Translations under genes and position numbers: made by a program | IMG/VR virus record: IMGVR_UViG_3300022413_000008 | Coordinates: 1-64,000 of that record | Length of the DNA stretch: 64,000 bases | Reading direction: 5' to 3' (one strand) | Origin: a virus | Notes under the pieces: generated by a model | Told to the model about the DNA's origin: nothing | The model's input: the letters and a program-made list of their open reading frames with translations, nothing else | Databases searched by the model: none | Shown here: positions 1 through 6,256 of the stretch, piece by piece | Layout of the letters: the number at the start of each line of letters is the position of its first letter | How positions within the stretch are numbered: the first letter of the stretch is position 1

Positions 1-2
1 TC

Positions 3-107
3 CATTTGAAGGGCCTCTCCAATGTCAAGGTAGCCAAACGCACTTTCAAACGCTCTCAGGGAGGACGCTCAAATGAGGCCATGAAAGCCCTCGATTACCT
101 CTTCTGA
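3..107 (+). CDS. C-terminal end of an unidentified protein
   Basis: An open frame enters from the left edge and stops with TGA two bases before the next start. Only 34 residues are visible; they are Lys/Arg-rich and end in ALDYLF. The 5' part lies outside the window, so no function can be given. The tight spacing to the next gene is typical of this arm. Confidence 0.5.
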   Translation, partial: HLKGLSNVKVAKRTFKRSQGGRSNEAMKALDYLF

Positions 108-109
108 AA

Positions 110-337
110 ATGGACGTGCTCTTCTCAACTTATGCTGACGGTAACACATCCGTTTCGGTCTATCCGTCAGGCCTCGTCGCGACCGACCACACCATCGCTT
201 TCCTGTTCCATGATTCCCCTCCTTCCGAATTCAGCCACATCCCTCTCATGACTCATAGAATCTTCATCCGTGATTTCGACCCTGACGATTGGGTCGGTAG
301 TCCTATCCGATCAGCTTACTTTTCTGCTGGTCATTAG
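110..337 (+). CDS. Small hypothetical protein, 75 aa
   Basis: Starts two bases after the stop of the preceding frame. The product is 75 residues, acidic to neutral, with no Cys motif or membrane segment. I do not recognise the family. A T-run follows at about 350, but the hairpin before it (AGAA-GGGA-TTCT) is too small to call a terminator with confidence. Confidence 0.5.
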   Translation: MDVLFSTYADGNTSVSVYPSGLVATDHTIAFLFHDSPPSEFSHIPLMTHRIFIRDFDPDDWVGSPIRSAYFSAGH

Positions 338-395
338 AAGGGATTCTTTTTTTCATTAGAATGTGTGAAGGGGACCCATTATAGATGAAGTGGCC

Positions 396-647
396 ATGGT
401 GGGGTATCCCCCCCTACCTCCCCCTGCGCGTGCGTATCGCGTGCGTCTCCCTATGTTTTTCAAGAAGTTCGATGACTCCTCGGTTCTGCAAATGCCTGCC
501 GTTGAGGCGCTTACGGCATCCCTTACGTGCGCGGGACACTATCGTTTCCGATCGTCGAAGTGCCGCGAATCCGGTCTCATTGTTGCCATCAGCGGCAAAT
601 CCGGAAACGGAAAGCCAAGCCAACGGTGGCAGATCACACGAAGTTAG
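396..647 (+). CDS. Doubtful small ORF, 83 aa
   Basis: An 83-residue frame with a proline-rich start. A second frame (385-660) overlaps it completely and neither start has a convincing ribosome binding site. An internal ATG at 459 (MFFKKFDDSS) may be the true start. It sits just before the structured non-coding stretch. Kept because this frame has the more protein-like composition. Confidence 0.25.
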   Translation: MVGYPPLPPPARAYRVRLPMFFKKFDDSSVLQMPAVEALTASLTCAGHYRFRSSKCRESGLIVAISGKSGNGKPSQRWQITRS

Positions 648-659
648 TCCACTAGACTA

Positions 660-906
660 AGTTCAGTGAACTAAGCAAAGCCTCTGGCCGACAACGGCAT
701 GTGCCAAGCTTGAACGAGTGCCCCTACTGCTACAGTGTAGGTTATCTGTCGAAGAATTGATCGCGGTCCCTATGTGGGAGTCGAAAGGGTGGAAACACCG
801 CCGACGAAGTGAGTAGGAATCTCACCGGTAGCGAGGCTGGGGCAGTACGTAAAACCGAAGCGTAGTGAGCGCGAGCTATAAAACAGGCGGGTTCTCACGG
901 ATTTAA
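660..906 (+). ncRNA. Gene-free, hairpin-rich stretch, possible structured RNA (5' part)
   Basis: No credible gene here. Successive short perfect stems are visible: GCCG 687-690 with CGGC 695-698; CCTAC 723-727 with GTAGG 737-741; GTCG 780-783 with CGAC 802-805 enclosing GGTG 788-791, a GAAA loop and CACC 796-799; GTGAG 809-813 with CTCAC 821-825; AGC-GCGA-GCT at 868-877. Two loops are GNRA type, as in folded RNAs. It runs straight into the leader structure at 907-1083 and may be part of one long RNA. I could not match it to group I or II introns, tmRNA or RNase P. Confidence 0.45.
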
Positions 907-1083
907 GGAACGGGTTAGACGCCAGGAACAGGTCATGCCATTCCCTCAAGAGTAGTCGGAACCGGGCGAGTGATAGCTCCCCACGAACGTAATGATTGCT
1001 TGAGGCGTCTCATTCAACCGTTCCTTGGATCGGGCAGTCTGGTAAGGCTCGCGGTGAGTCTAGACTGCCCGACTACCAAGGAA
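907..1083 (+). promoter_or_regulatory. Structured leader with ribosome-binding-site-hiding hairpin (riboswitch-like)
   Basis: A three-way junction can be drawn: 907-913 pairs 1018-1024, 917-922 pairs 1005-1010, 925-928 pairs 941-944, and 945-950 pairs 999-1004. A second fold pairs TTCCTTGG (1021-1028) with CCAAGGAA (1076-1083) and CGGGCAGTCT (1031-1040) with AGACTGCCCG (1062-1071), 18 bp without mismatch. Bases 1021-1024 are used in both folds, so they exclude each other. CCAAGGAA contains the AAGGA ribosome binding site of the gene starting at 1090. The pairings are seen directly; the switching role is inferred. No ligand is suggested. Confidence 0.6.
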
Positions 1084-1089
1084 TTGTTA

Positions 1090-1584
1090 ATGAGTGAAAA
1101 TACCGTTACGAAGAATGAGGATTCGACGATCAACGCTAACGCCATGATTGCGGTGAAAACGCGAGACGTGCGAATTACCGTAGGCAAGGCAAACATTGCA
1201 TTGAATGATTGCCTGGCAAGTCGGGAAACGTCGACAGGGGCAGTGAGCCTGACGCCTTGTTCGCGAAAAGCGATGAAGGACCGTCACGATTTGACAGGAA
1301 GTCAGGCAAAGTGGCTCCACCGGCAAGTGACTGATCACCTGAAAACCGTCCAAGCGGGCGTGATAGGCGCACTCTCCTCAAGATCCGACTTCACCGGTCT
1401 CGGGATTCGACAGAACGCTAAAGGAGACCGAATCTCTTTCACGTTCAAGCAAGAGTTACCACCGTCGGAACCGAGCACGAGCAAGGCAAAGGTTGAAAAG
1501 TTGGCAGCCGAGAATGATGAGCTGAAACGCAAGCTTGACCGCATGGAAGAGATGCTCAAGGAAGCTGGCTTGTTGGAAGCCTAG
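1090..1584 (+). CDS. Hypothetical protein with C-terminal coiled coil, 164 aa
   Basis: The frame is open from a GTG at 970, but the ATG at 1090 has a well-spaced AAGGA (1078-1082), so translation most likely starts here; the upstream part would lie inside the leader RNA. The product is 164 residues. The last 35 or so form a heptad-like charged helix (KVEKLAAENDELKRK), suggesting oligomerisation. Its ribosome binding site is buried in a stable hairpin, so its synthesis is probably controlled. The family is not recognised. Confidence 0.7.
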   Translation: MSENTVTKNEDSTINANAMIAVKTRDVRITVGKANIALNDCLASRETSTGAVSLTPCSRKAMKDRHDLTGSQAKWLHRQVTDHLKTVQAGVIGALSSRSDFTGLGIRQNAKGDRISFTFKQELPPSEPSTSKAKVEKLAAENDELKRKLDRMEEMLKEAGLLEA

Positions 1585-1620
1585 GATGTGGACTCCCTAA
1601 CAGCCAAACCTAGCGACTAT
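1566..1620 (+). repeat. Intergenic leader repeat, copy 1
   Basis: Covers the last codons of one gene and the spacer. It shares most positions with 1806-1860, exactly 240 bp downstream, including GTGGACTCCCTAAC and AAACCTAGCGAC. It precedes a ribosome binding site and start codon, so it may carry a promoter or leader signal. Confidence 0.75.
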
Positions 1621-1641
1621 TAACATTAACCGCAGGAACAT

Positions 1642-1824
1642 ATGACAATCGATAGCATCATAGAAAGCCTAGAAATCGAAATATCAGTCCACGAAGCGGA
1701 GGCAGAGCGCGAGGACTACGAACATCCAAGAACACCAAGGGAACGCGGGTTCCTTCTGGGTCAGGCGCAAGGCAAGAAAGACGCCATCCGTCGTTTGCGG
1801 ACGCTCAAGTTGCTGAAAGCCTAG
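1642..1824 (+). CDS. Small charged hypothetical protein, 60 aa
   Basis: ATG preceded by AGGA at normal spacing. The 60-residue product is rich in Glu, Arg and Lys and probably helical, with GFLLGQAQGKKDAIRRLR near the middle. It ends in KLLKA, echoing the LLEA end of the preceding gene. The ends and spacers of the two genes are related at DNA level, so a local duplication is likely. Function unknown. Confidence 0.65.
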   Translation: MTIDSIIESLEIEISVHEAEAEREDYEHPRTPRERGFLLGQAQGKKDAIRRLRTLKLLKA

Positions 1825-1860
1825 GAGGTGGACTCCCTAACGATCAAACCTAGCGACCAT
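1806..1860 (+). repeat. Intergenic leader repeat, copy 2
   Basis: Second copy of the element at 1566-1620, again spanning the end of a gene and its spacer, ending AAACCTAGCGACCAT. The next gene starts 27 bases later with an AAAGG ribosome binding site. Confidence 0.75.
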
Positions 1861-1886
1861 GTAGCGCGAATGAAAGGTAGTATGTG

Positions 1887-2027
1887 ATGAGCACGAACGA
1901 AGCAATTCAAAAGCTACTGTTAAAGAACGAAGTCGAATCCGATCGTTCCCGGCTGCCAGATGAAGAGCGGGAGAAAGCGAGAATTTGGATTCGGAAGCAA
2001 ACGAAAAAGCTCTACGAGAGTGATTGA
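1887..2027 (+). CDS. Small charged protein, 46 aa
   Basis: ATG at 1887 with AAAGG about ten bases upstream. It begins MSTNEAIQKLLLKNEVESD and ends KLYESD before TGA. The product is highly charged and likely helical. It belongs to the run of tiny early genes. The same frame after the stop stays open for about 44 more codons. Confidence 0.6.
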   Translation: MSTNEAIQKLLLKNEVESDRSRLPDEEREKARIWIRKQTKKLYESD

Positions 2028-2210
2028 TTACGAGAACCAGACGGGAAAACCTACTGCGTGACCACGTCGAGTGGACGGGGCAGGCCAAAGCGCACGCAGT
2101 CGTGGCAATGCGTACCGATGGACACAGAAACAGTGACACGGAAACGGAGCCGCACACGGTAAGGTGCTGGACGCAATACCCGTCGGGTTCTCCTCAACTG
2201 AAAGGAAGTG

Positions 2211-2411
2211 ATGAGCCGATACGAAGAAAGGAAGCGGTCGCTACTGCGGTCTCCGACGGTAAGCTACTGGCTGAAGGAAGCGATCGAAAGGCTGGACAGT
2301 CGCGATGCGGTTGATGCGCTCCGCGATGCGGAATTCTTAGCGGAACTGCAGCGGAAGCGATGGGAAACCTTAGCGGGCGGAAGCGATGAAAGGAAATATG
2401 AGCAAAAGTGA
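2211..2411 (+). CDS. Small acidic/charged protein, 66 aa
   Basis: ATG preceded by AAAGGA. A GTG directly before it (2208) is a less likely start. The product is 66 residues, helical and rich in Arg/Glu (DSRDAVDALRDAEFLAELQ). The gene overlaps the next by 14 bases. The 180 bases before it hold no confident gene, only weak overlapping frames. Function unknown. Confidence 0.65.
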   Translation: MSRYEERKRSLLRSPTVSYWLKEAIERLDSRDAVDALRDAEFLAELQRKRWETLAGGSDERKYEQK

Positions 2412-2601
2412 GACAGCAAAGCTAAGGATAGGTGAGATAGCCCTTGAACAGCAAACCGGTCGATTGCGACAGTATGCGCTTGAGCGCATCCCGGAACTAA
2501 CCACATCGATCAACGCCATGCGCGGCGTTGAGTATATGGTAGTGAACGCCTTCGAGACCGAGCTAGAAAGTATTGCGCGTTACCTCGAATGGAATGGCTA
2601 A
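2398..2601 (+). CDS. Small hypothetical protein, 67 aa
   Basis: I chose the ATG at 2398 because AAAGGA lies just before it; an in-frame ATG at 2386 would put that site inside the gene. The product is 67 residues and looks helical (IGEIALEQQTGRLRQYALER). It overlaps the end of the preceding gene in another frame, suggesting translational coupling. Unknown family. Confidence 0.65.
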   Translation: MSKSETAKLRIGEIALEQQTGRLRQYALERIPELTTSINAMRGVEYMVVNAFETELESIARYLEWNG

Positions 2602-2610
2602 TCACGTCGC

Positions 2611-2645
2611 CTAACAACCAAACCTAGCGACCACATCGAAAGGAA
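2611..2645 (+). repeat. Intergenic leader repeat, copy 3
   Basis: Contains CTAACAACCAAACCTAGCGA, matching the copies at 1620 and 1860, then ACATCGAAAGGA, which doubles as the ribosome binding region of the next gene. Confidence 0.7.
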
Positions 2646-2650
2646 AGAGT

Positions 2651-2860
2651 ATGAGTCCCACTATGAGAACTATTCAATGGCGCGTAGACATCCGAGAAAT
2701 CGACCGGCAAGGGAAACAGCTCACGAGTTGTGGGCTCTACGTTTCAGCGGAAGACCAAGCCGGCGCGATTTCGCAAGCGCGACGCCACTACCGGAAAAAC
2801 ATGGATGCGCATCCGAACCGTCACCGTCTATCGCTGCGACCGCGAGTTGTATGCGACTGA
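2651..2860 (+). CDS. Small hypothetical protein, 69 aa
   Basis: ATG follows the AGGAAAGAGT ribosome binding region in the leader repeat. The product begins with a strand-like WRVDIREID segment and contains SAEDQAGAISQARRHYRKN, resembling small phage proteins built from one beta strand plus a helix. No catalytic residues are evident. Function unknown. Confidence 0.65.
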   Translation: MSPTMRTIQWRVDIREIDRQGKQLTSCGLYVSAEDQAGAISQARRHYRKNMDAHPNRHRLSLRPRVVCD

Positions 2861-2870
2861 GTAGAGACGT

Positions 2871-2889
2871 AGCGACCGCATCGAAAGGA
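2871..2889 (+). repeat. Intergenic leader repeat, partial copy 4
   Basis: AGCGACCGCATCGAAAGGA differs by one base from 2626-2644 and again supplies the ribosome binding site, here for the 22-residue membrane peptide. Confidence 0.65.
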
Positions 2890-2895
2890 CACCAC

Positions 2896-2964
2896 ATGAC
2901 ATACGAAGAACTAATAGCGGCATTGATACTGACATGCTGCTTTCTGTACGGGCTCGTGCTATGA
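2896..2964 (+). CDS. Single-span membrane micropeptide, 22 aa
   Basis: ATG with AAAGGA at good spacing, and an ATGA overlap with the next gene. The peptide is MTYEEL followed by about 15 hydrophobic residues, so it is almost entirely one membrane segment. Its length is below most gene-caller limits. It may be a membrane-acting early peptide; the role is not known. Confidence 0.55.
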   Translation: MTYEELIAALILTCCFLYGLVL

Positions 2965-3206
2965 AGGCGAGCACGAAAGCAAACCTGCCGCACACGGTGA
3001 GCGCGATAGCGACCGACATCCTGATAACGATAGGGGAAGTGAGCCCCCCGGATGGAGTAACGCGCAATGATGTGCTGGGGACTCTGTCCTGCAATCTGCG
3101 TGTCCTTGCCAATGCGTTAGCAGAGGAGCGGGAGGGAGCAACATTTAATGGCATTCGACCATCGGAAGCGGTGAAACAACTACTCGGAAAGTTGGAAAGA
3201 ATATGA
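2961..3206 (+). CDS. Small hypothetical protein, 81 aa
   Basis: Starts at the ATGA overlap with the micropeptide and ends in an ATGA overlap with the next gene. The 81 residues look helical, with LSCNLRVLANALAEEREGAT and AVKQLLGKLERI. No known domain recognised. Probably translated by coupling from its neighbour. Confidence 0.7.
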   Translation: MKASTKANLPHTVSAIATDILITIGEVSPPDGVTRNDVLGTLSCNLRVLANALAEEREGATFNGIRPSEAVKQLLGKLERI

Positions 3207-3388
3207 AGACGAGCAAGATAGAGGAGTTCCTCCTTGAATGGGGGCGAGGGTGGCGTCGCTGGTTGGAGACTCCAGAGGCCGACGAAATGCTATGCGAGCT
3301 CGAGAATGCGCTCGCAGAAGTATCGGACGGCATGCTACGAGAGGTAGGGAAAGCACTCAATGAAGACCACGCCGAGATTACTGATTGA
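3203..3388 (+). CDS. Small acidic protein, 61 aa
   Basis: ATGA overlap with the preceding gene. The product is acidic and helical with an aromatic start (EFLLEWGRGWRRWLE). Its last 29 bases overlap the following small gene in another frame. Function unknown. Confidence 0.7.
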   Translation: MKTSKIEEFLLEWGRGWRRWLETPEADEMLCELENALAEVSDGMLREVGKALNEDHAEITD

Positions 3389-3479
3389 GCGGCTGTCAGG
3401 TGGCCGGAAAGTCTGGGTTGGCAAGGTCGTGCTGCGTGAGCAGACGCACGCCGAAGCAGTGACGAAGGGAGGCGTATGA
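3360..3479 (+). CDS. Basic micropeptide, 39 aa
   Basis: ATG inside the 3' end of the preceding gene; stops at the ATGA overlap with the next. The sequence (LLIERLSGGRKVWVGKVVL) has alternating hydrophobic and basic residues, suggesting beta strands. The coupled stop/start supports it as a real gene. Confidence 0.55.
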   Translation: MKTTPRLLIERLSGGRKVWVGKVVLREQTHAEAVTKGGV

Positions 3480-3709
3480 TGACGCGACAACAAGCAACAT
3501 CAATCGCAACCACACTGTTAGAGTGTGGCATTCATCATCGAGGAACGACTCGATGGGCCTCTGAATACCACGGTGTCTCGCTAGCGAGGGTGCGCAAGAT
3601 CAGGCGCACCATGCTGCGATATGGCCGTGGTGAAAGAATGGTGGAGTCGATGGTAGATGCCATCGCCCACGGGTGGGAAGATGACACCCTCGGATTGGAG
3701 AGGCAATGA
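3476..3709 (+). CDS. Small HTH-like protein, 77 aa
   Basis: ATGATG start overlapping the previous stop, with GGGAGG upstream; ends in an ATGA overlap. Residues about 28-50 (RWASEYHGVSLARVRKIRRT) fit a helix-turn-helix, so DNA binding is possible. Size matches small phage regulators. The specific target cannot be inferred. Confidence 0.65.
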   Translation: MMTRQQATSIATTLLECGIHHRGTTRWASEYHGVSLARVRKIRRTMLRYGRGERMVESMVDAIAHGWEDDTLGLERQ

Positions 3710-3948
3710 CTATGACAGAAGAAGAAAAACTTCAGGAAGGCATCGAAAAGTTGCAAGCCATCCGGCTACCAAACTCAGAAGATTGGTATTATTACGCTGT
3801 TGAAACATCGGAATACTACCGAATCCGAAAAGATGAGTTAATCTATCTCTCGGAACTAATGCACCACCCAGACGCGGAAATGCGACGCGATTCTTACAGT
3901 CACTGGTGCTCGGGGACAGGCGAACTATTGACCGCAAGTCAAACATAG
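3706..3948 (+). CDS. Acidic hypothetical protein, 80 aa
   Basis: ATGA-coupled to the preceding gene. Rich in Glu and Tyr (DWYYYAVETSEYYRIRK), helical in prediction by eye. An acidic small early protein of this kind could bind a host protein, but nothing specific is recognisable. Confidence 0.65.
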   Translation: MTMTEEEKLQEGIEKLQAIRLPNSEDWYYYAVETSEYYRIRKDELIYLSELMHHPDAEMRRDSYSHWCSGTGELLTASQT

Positions 3949-3954
3949 AAAACA

Positions 3955-4194
3955 ATGAGACAGCAAAGGATCTTGAATCTGCTTCGAGAAGTAAAGGATC
4001 AGCATCTGACGGACTACCACATGGCTCTTCTGCGCAAGAAAGAGCCGACTGCTTTCACTCTAGCGGCTCGGCTCTGGCAGTATCGCATCATTGGCAAGAC
4101 TAAGCTTCCGAGATGGGCGAAGTCGGAGCTAGAAGGGCACCTTGATGCGCTCTACAGCCTGGTGGCAGCTGAGTGGTACAGGTCAAAAGATTAA
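3955..4194 (+). CDS. Basic hypothetical protein, 79 aa
   Basis: Begins six bases after the preceding gene. The product is basic and Leu-rich (RILNLLREVKDQHLTDYH), probably all-helical, ending AAEWYRSKD. Not recognised. Confidence 0.65.
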   Translation: MRQQRILNLLREVKDQHLTDYHMALLRKKEPTAFTLAARLWQYRIIGKTKLPRWAKSELEGHLDALYSLVAAEWYRSKD

Positions 4195-4207
4195 CTAATG
4201 AGGAGTC

Positions 4208-4420
4208 ATGAGGAGATACACATGGAGAATTGAATTGATCGGTGACGGCGATACAGAAGAGGAAGCGCAAGACCATTGCCTTGACGATGTGTCGCAAAAC
4301 CTCGTGCTGGAAGAGCCCGTGCTAGTTGAGGAACTGTGCGACGAATGCAATGATGAAGTGGTGGAAGATGATAGGCTATGTCCCGACTGCAAAGCATGGT
4401 TGCAGACCCGTAAGCCGTGA
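4208..4420 (+). CDS. Small zinc-ribbon-like protein, 70 aa
   Basis: ATG preceded by GAGGAG. The C-terminal half has CDEC and CPDC, a four-cysteine zinc ribbon pattern (about residues 44-60), following an acidic helix. Such small ribbons bind nucleic acid or partner proteins. It is the last gene before the hairpin-rich non-coding stretch. Confidence 0.7.
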   Translation: MRRYTWRIELIGDGDTEEEAQDHCLDDVSQNLVLEEPVLVEELCDECNDEVVEDDRLCPDCKAWLQTRKP

Positions 4421-4429
4421 GTGCGGAAA

Positions 4430-4750
4430 GGTTAGCCCTATGCGGATCCTAGCCTACTTCGATGGCAGTAGGCTTAACCGACAACCACGGCCGCCATCCA
4501 GAAAGGGAAACCAATTTACCCTAACAACCCGACCATGAGACTGACCCGAGTCTAACAAGCGCGGCGTGCTTACCGCTGAGTGGCGGCCTCAAGCGTGCCG
4601 TAGTCATGTCCGCCCTTCAAAGCGAGCATGACAAGGGGCGAAAGCCTGACGCCCTGGGCGTCTGTCAAGGGCAGTGTCGGTTAAGTAGGGTCACCTACGA
4701 AACCGGCCGAATTTCGGCTGAGAAAAGGGGCGGGCAGGCAACTGCCCGTC
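4430..4750 (+). ncRNA. Candidate structured non-coding RNA, about 320 nt
   Basis: No convincing gene in 4421-4763. Stems visible by eye: AGCCTAC 4451-4457 with GTAGGCT 4468-4474; AGACT 4538-4542 with AGTCT 4549-4553; CGGCGTGCTT 4562-4571 with AAGCGTGCCG 4591-4600 (two G-U pairs) around CCGC/GCGG; GTCATG 4603-4608 with CATGAC 4627-4632; GACGCC 4648-4653 with GGCGTC 4657-4662; GTAGG 4685-4689 with CCTAC 4694-4698; GCCG 4706-4709 with CGGC 4715-4718. It ends at a GC-rich hairpin that may terminate it. No tRNA fold fits. Confidence 0.55.
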
Positions 4751-4757
4751 CTGCTTA
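4727..4757 (+). terminator. Possible terminator hairpin
   Basis: GGCGGGCAG (4729-4737), GCAA loop, CTGCCCGTC (4742-4750), with one G-U pair, then a moderately T-rich tail. It closes the structured stretch. The T-tract is weak, so termination is uncertain. Confidence 0.45.
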
Positions 4758-4763
4758 TTGATT

Positions 4764-4895
4764 ATGAGTTACGAAGGATGGATATTTCTAGTGGCGTGCT
4801 TATGCATATGCAGCATACTTGTGCGCAAAGCCAAGGCCCATGATGCTGCGGCGAAACGAAGCGGAACCAAACACAGGACAGGCAGGCTGACATGA
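4764..4895 (+). CDS. Small membrane protein, 43 aa
   Basis: Starts 14 bases after the hairpin at 4729-4750 and ends in an ATGA overlap. Residues about 6-20 (WIFLVACLCICSILV) form one membrane segment, followed by a basic tail (RKAKAHDAAAKRSGTK), giving an N-out/C-in single-span layout. Function unknown. Confidence 0.6.
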   Translation: MSYEGWIFLVACLCICSILVRKAKAHDAAAKRSGTKHRTGRLT

Positions 4896-5173
4896 TGATC
4901 CGCAAGATTGAAGACCTGTTCAGAGTGTTCGGTGTCGAAGGCATGGCCGTGCTAAAGAAAGAGATCTTCAAGACCACCGAATGTGGGGCGTGGATTCGTG
5001 AGGTCGACGGAGGAGTGGTGATCGGGAGCATTGTCGAAGGGTCCGATGCAGAAGTCGGGCCGGTCACCTTGCCGTATCCGTTTCCTGTAGAGGACTTTTG
5101 GGAGAAATTGCAGGATGTAGACAACGAAGCATGCAGGCTATGGGAGGAAGTGAATGAGGATTGGGATGACTAA
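4892..5173 (+). CDS. Acidic hypothetical protein, 93 aa
   Basis: ATGA-coupled. The product mixes strands and helices, contains PYPFPVEDFWEKLQDVD and an acidic C-terminus (EEVNEDWDD). A compact soluble protein with no recognised motif. Confidence 0.7.
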   Translation: MMIRKIEDLFRVFGVEGMAVLKKEIFKTTECGAWIREVDGGVVIGSIVEGSDAEVGPVTLPYPFPVEDFWEKLQDVDNEACRLWEEVNEDWDD

Positions 5174-5279
5174 CATACTGATTGCTATTCTGTGCCTGGT
5201 GGCAGCCCTACTGCTATTGATGTCATTGGATGAGGCACCTAGAACCGAGCAGCAACAGATACTAATGGGAGGGCCATGA
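5166..5279 (+). CDS. Small membrane peptide, 37 aa
   Basis: Overlaps the end of the preceding gene and stops at 5279. Residues 4-19 (ILIAILCLVAALLLLM) form one membrane span, followed by an acidic/Gln-rich tail. Third tiny single-span protein in this arm. Its end (GGGAGGG) also supplies the next ribosome binding site. Confidence 0.6.
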   Translation: MTNILIAILCLVAALLLLMSLDEAPRTEQQQILMGGP

Positions 5280-5280
5280 A

Positions 5281-5436
5281 GTGGAACCAAAACTAACGAC
5301 AGCGCAACAGCGCATGAAGCAATTTCTGGCGGAGTATGCGGCCTTCAAACGGGGCTTGAAGCCTACCTCACGTCAGAGCAGACCACCAAGGAAACAAAAG
5401 AATGACACTGGACGATGTAATACTGGTGCGAATTGA
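5281..5436 (+). CDS. Basic small protein, GTG start, 51 aa
   Basis: GTG at 5281 lies about eight bases after a strong GGGAGGG. The 51 residues are very basic in the C-terminal half (RQSRPPRKQKND), suggesting nucleic-acid contact. It overlaps the next gene by 35 bases in another frame. Confidence 0.5.
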   Translation: MEPKLTTAQQRMKQFLAEYAAFKRGLKPTSRQSRPPRKQKNDTGRCNTGAN

Positions 5437-5608
5437 CCGAGGGCGGGGCCGACGATTCTGTGCGGTACACGTTACCACGACCGGCCAAAAGGTTGGCGAG
5501 ATAGCTGGCGTGCAAGCTACGGACGAGCAGATAGAGCTATTAATACAAGCGAAGGAGGAAGCGAATGACAGGGACGATGATGAGCGAGGTCTCTCTCCTA
5601 GGGACTAG
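5402..5608 (+). CDS. Hypothetical protein, 68 aa
   Basis: Begins with strand-like stretches (DVILVRIDRGRGRRFCAVHV) and ends in a charged helix (LLIQAKEEANDRDDDERG). Overlaps both neighbours. Not recognised. Confidence 0.6.
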   Translation: MTLDDVILVRIDRGRGRRFCAVHVTTTGQKVGEIAGVQATDEQIELLIQAKEEANDRDDDERGLSPRD

Positions 5609-5768
5609 CCTCCGGCTGGAGGAAGGGCAACAGGTGCGAATGGACATGCCCACAAACATTCCGGGTGCAGTGGCATCCGGTAAATGGTTTGTCTCCCCGA
5701 TTGACGGTAGATGGGGGGACAGCAGCATACTGGTAGATAAACACGAAGTGAAGGCAAATGAAAACTGA
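5565..5768 (+). CDS. Hypothetical protein, 67 aa
   Basis: ATG preceded by GAAGGAGGAA, the strongest ribosome binding site nearby. The product is strand-rich, contains NIPGAVASGKWFVSPIDGRW, and resembles a small beta-barrel or OB-like protein only in general character. Function unknown. Confidence 0.65.
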   Translation: MTGTMMSEVSLLGTSLRLEEGQQVRMDMPTNIPGAVASGKWFVSPIDGRWGDSSILVDKHEVKANEN

Positions 5769-5937
5769 ACCACTCCTGGTTCCGGTCGACCTATTGCGGC
5801 AACTTCGCTACTATCTGTATGCATACCGGAACCGGTGTTGGAATTGGTCGTTGGAAGGCAGGAAGGATGAGTATGCGCAACTCGAACAAACGATCAGCGA
5901 TCTAGACAAACTCTTACACAGCTGCAATGAAAAATAA
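5758..5937 (+). CDS. Small helical protein, 59 aa
   Basis: Starts within the end of the previous gene. Begins MKTEPLLVPVDLLRQLRYYL and ends with a coiled-coil-like segment (YAQLEQTISDLDKLL). Overlaps the next gene by 11 bases. Likely a small helical binding protein. Confidence 0.6.
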   Translation: MKTEPLLVPVDLLRQLRYYLYAYRNRCWNWSLEGRKDEYAQLEQTISDLDKLLHSCNEK

Positions 5938-6256
5938 ACCAATACCGGGTGCTGAGGTCTGGTGGTCGAGCGGCTCGGGACGCATAGAATTCAAGATGCC
6001 GGAACAGGCAGCGATGGATTGTTATCATGTCGGTGCATGCGATGAGGATGTCGAGCATTGGTTGCCTGAGATGCGTGAGCGATTGGCTCATGTGTCTGAC
6101 GAGGCAATGGTCTTGGAGCTGAGAGAATACGGGGCATGGGATGCCGAAGAGCTTGCCGACCGTGACGCTAACATTCGTCGGCTAACATGGCTGGCAGCTG
6201 GTGACTACCATGAGGAGGAGGAGCATGACTATGAAGAGCCGGGGAGTATCGAATGA
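5927..6256 (+). CDS. Conserved-type phage hypothetical protein, 109 aa
   Basis: The segment HWLPEMRERLAHVSDEAM followed by LREYGAWDAEELADRDAN and RRLTWLAAGD is a pattern I have seen in many phage hypothetical proteins, often with an acidic tail as here. No enzymatic role is established to my knowledge. The fold is probably helical. Confidence 0.7.
   Translation: MKNKPIPGAEVWWSSGSGRIEFKMPEQAAMDCYHVGACDEDVEHWLPEMRERLAHVSDEAMVLELREYGAWDAEELADRDANIRRLTWLAAGDYHEEEEHDYEEPGSIE

Noticed and set aside
385-660. 91-residue frame at 385
   Set aside because: Ribosome binding site too distant and composition less protein-like than the overlapping frame at 396.
660-1083. Group I or group II intron, tmRNA or RNase P
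   Set aside because: No conserved P7 or domain V-like core, no tmRNA ends and no RNase P core sequence could be found by eye; no intron-encoded protein is present.
2024-2314. 96-residue frame with TTG start
   Set aside because: No ribosome binding site, and it runs across the well-supported start of the 2211 gene in another frame.
4430-4760. tRNA genes
   Set aside because: Hairpins are numerous, but no T-arm consensus, CCA end or cloverleaf spacing fits. No tRNA was recognised elsewhere either.
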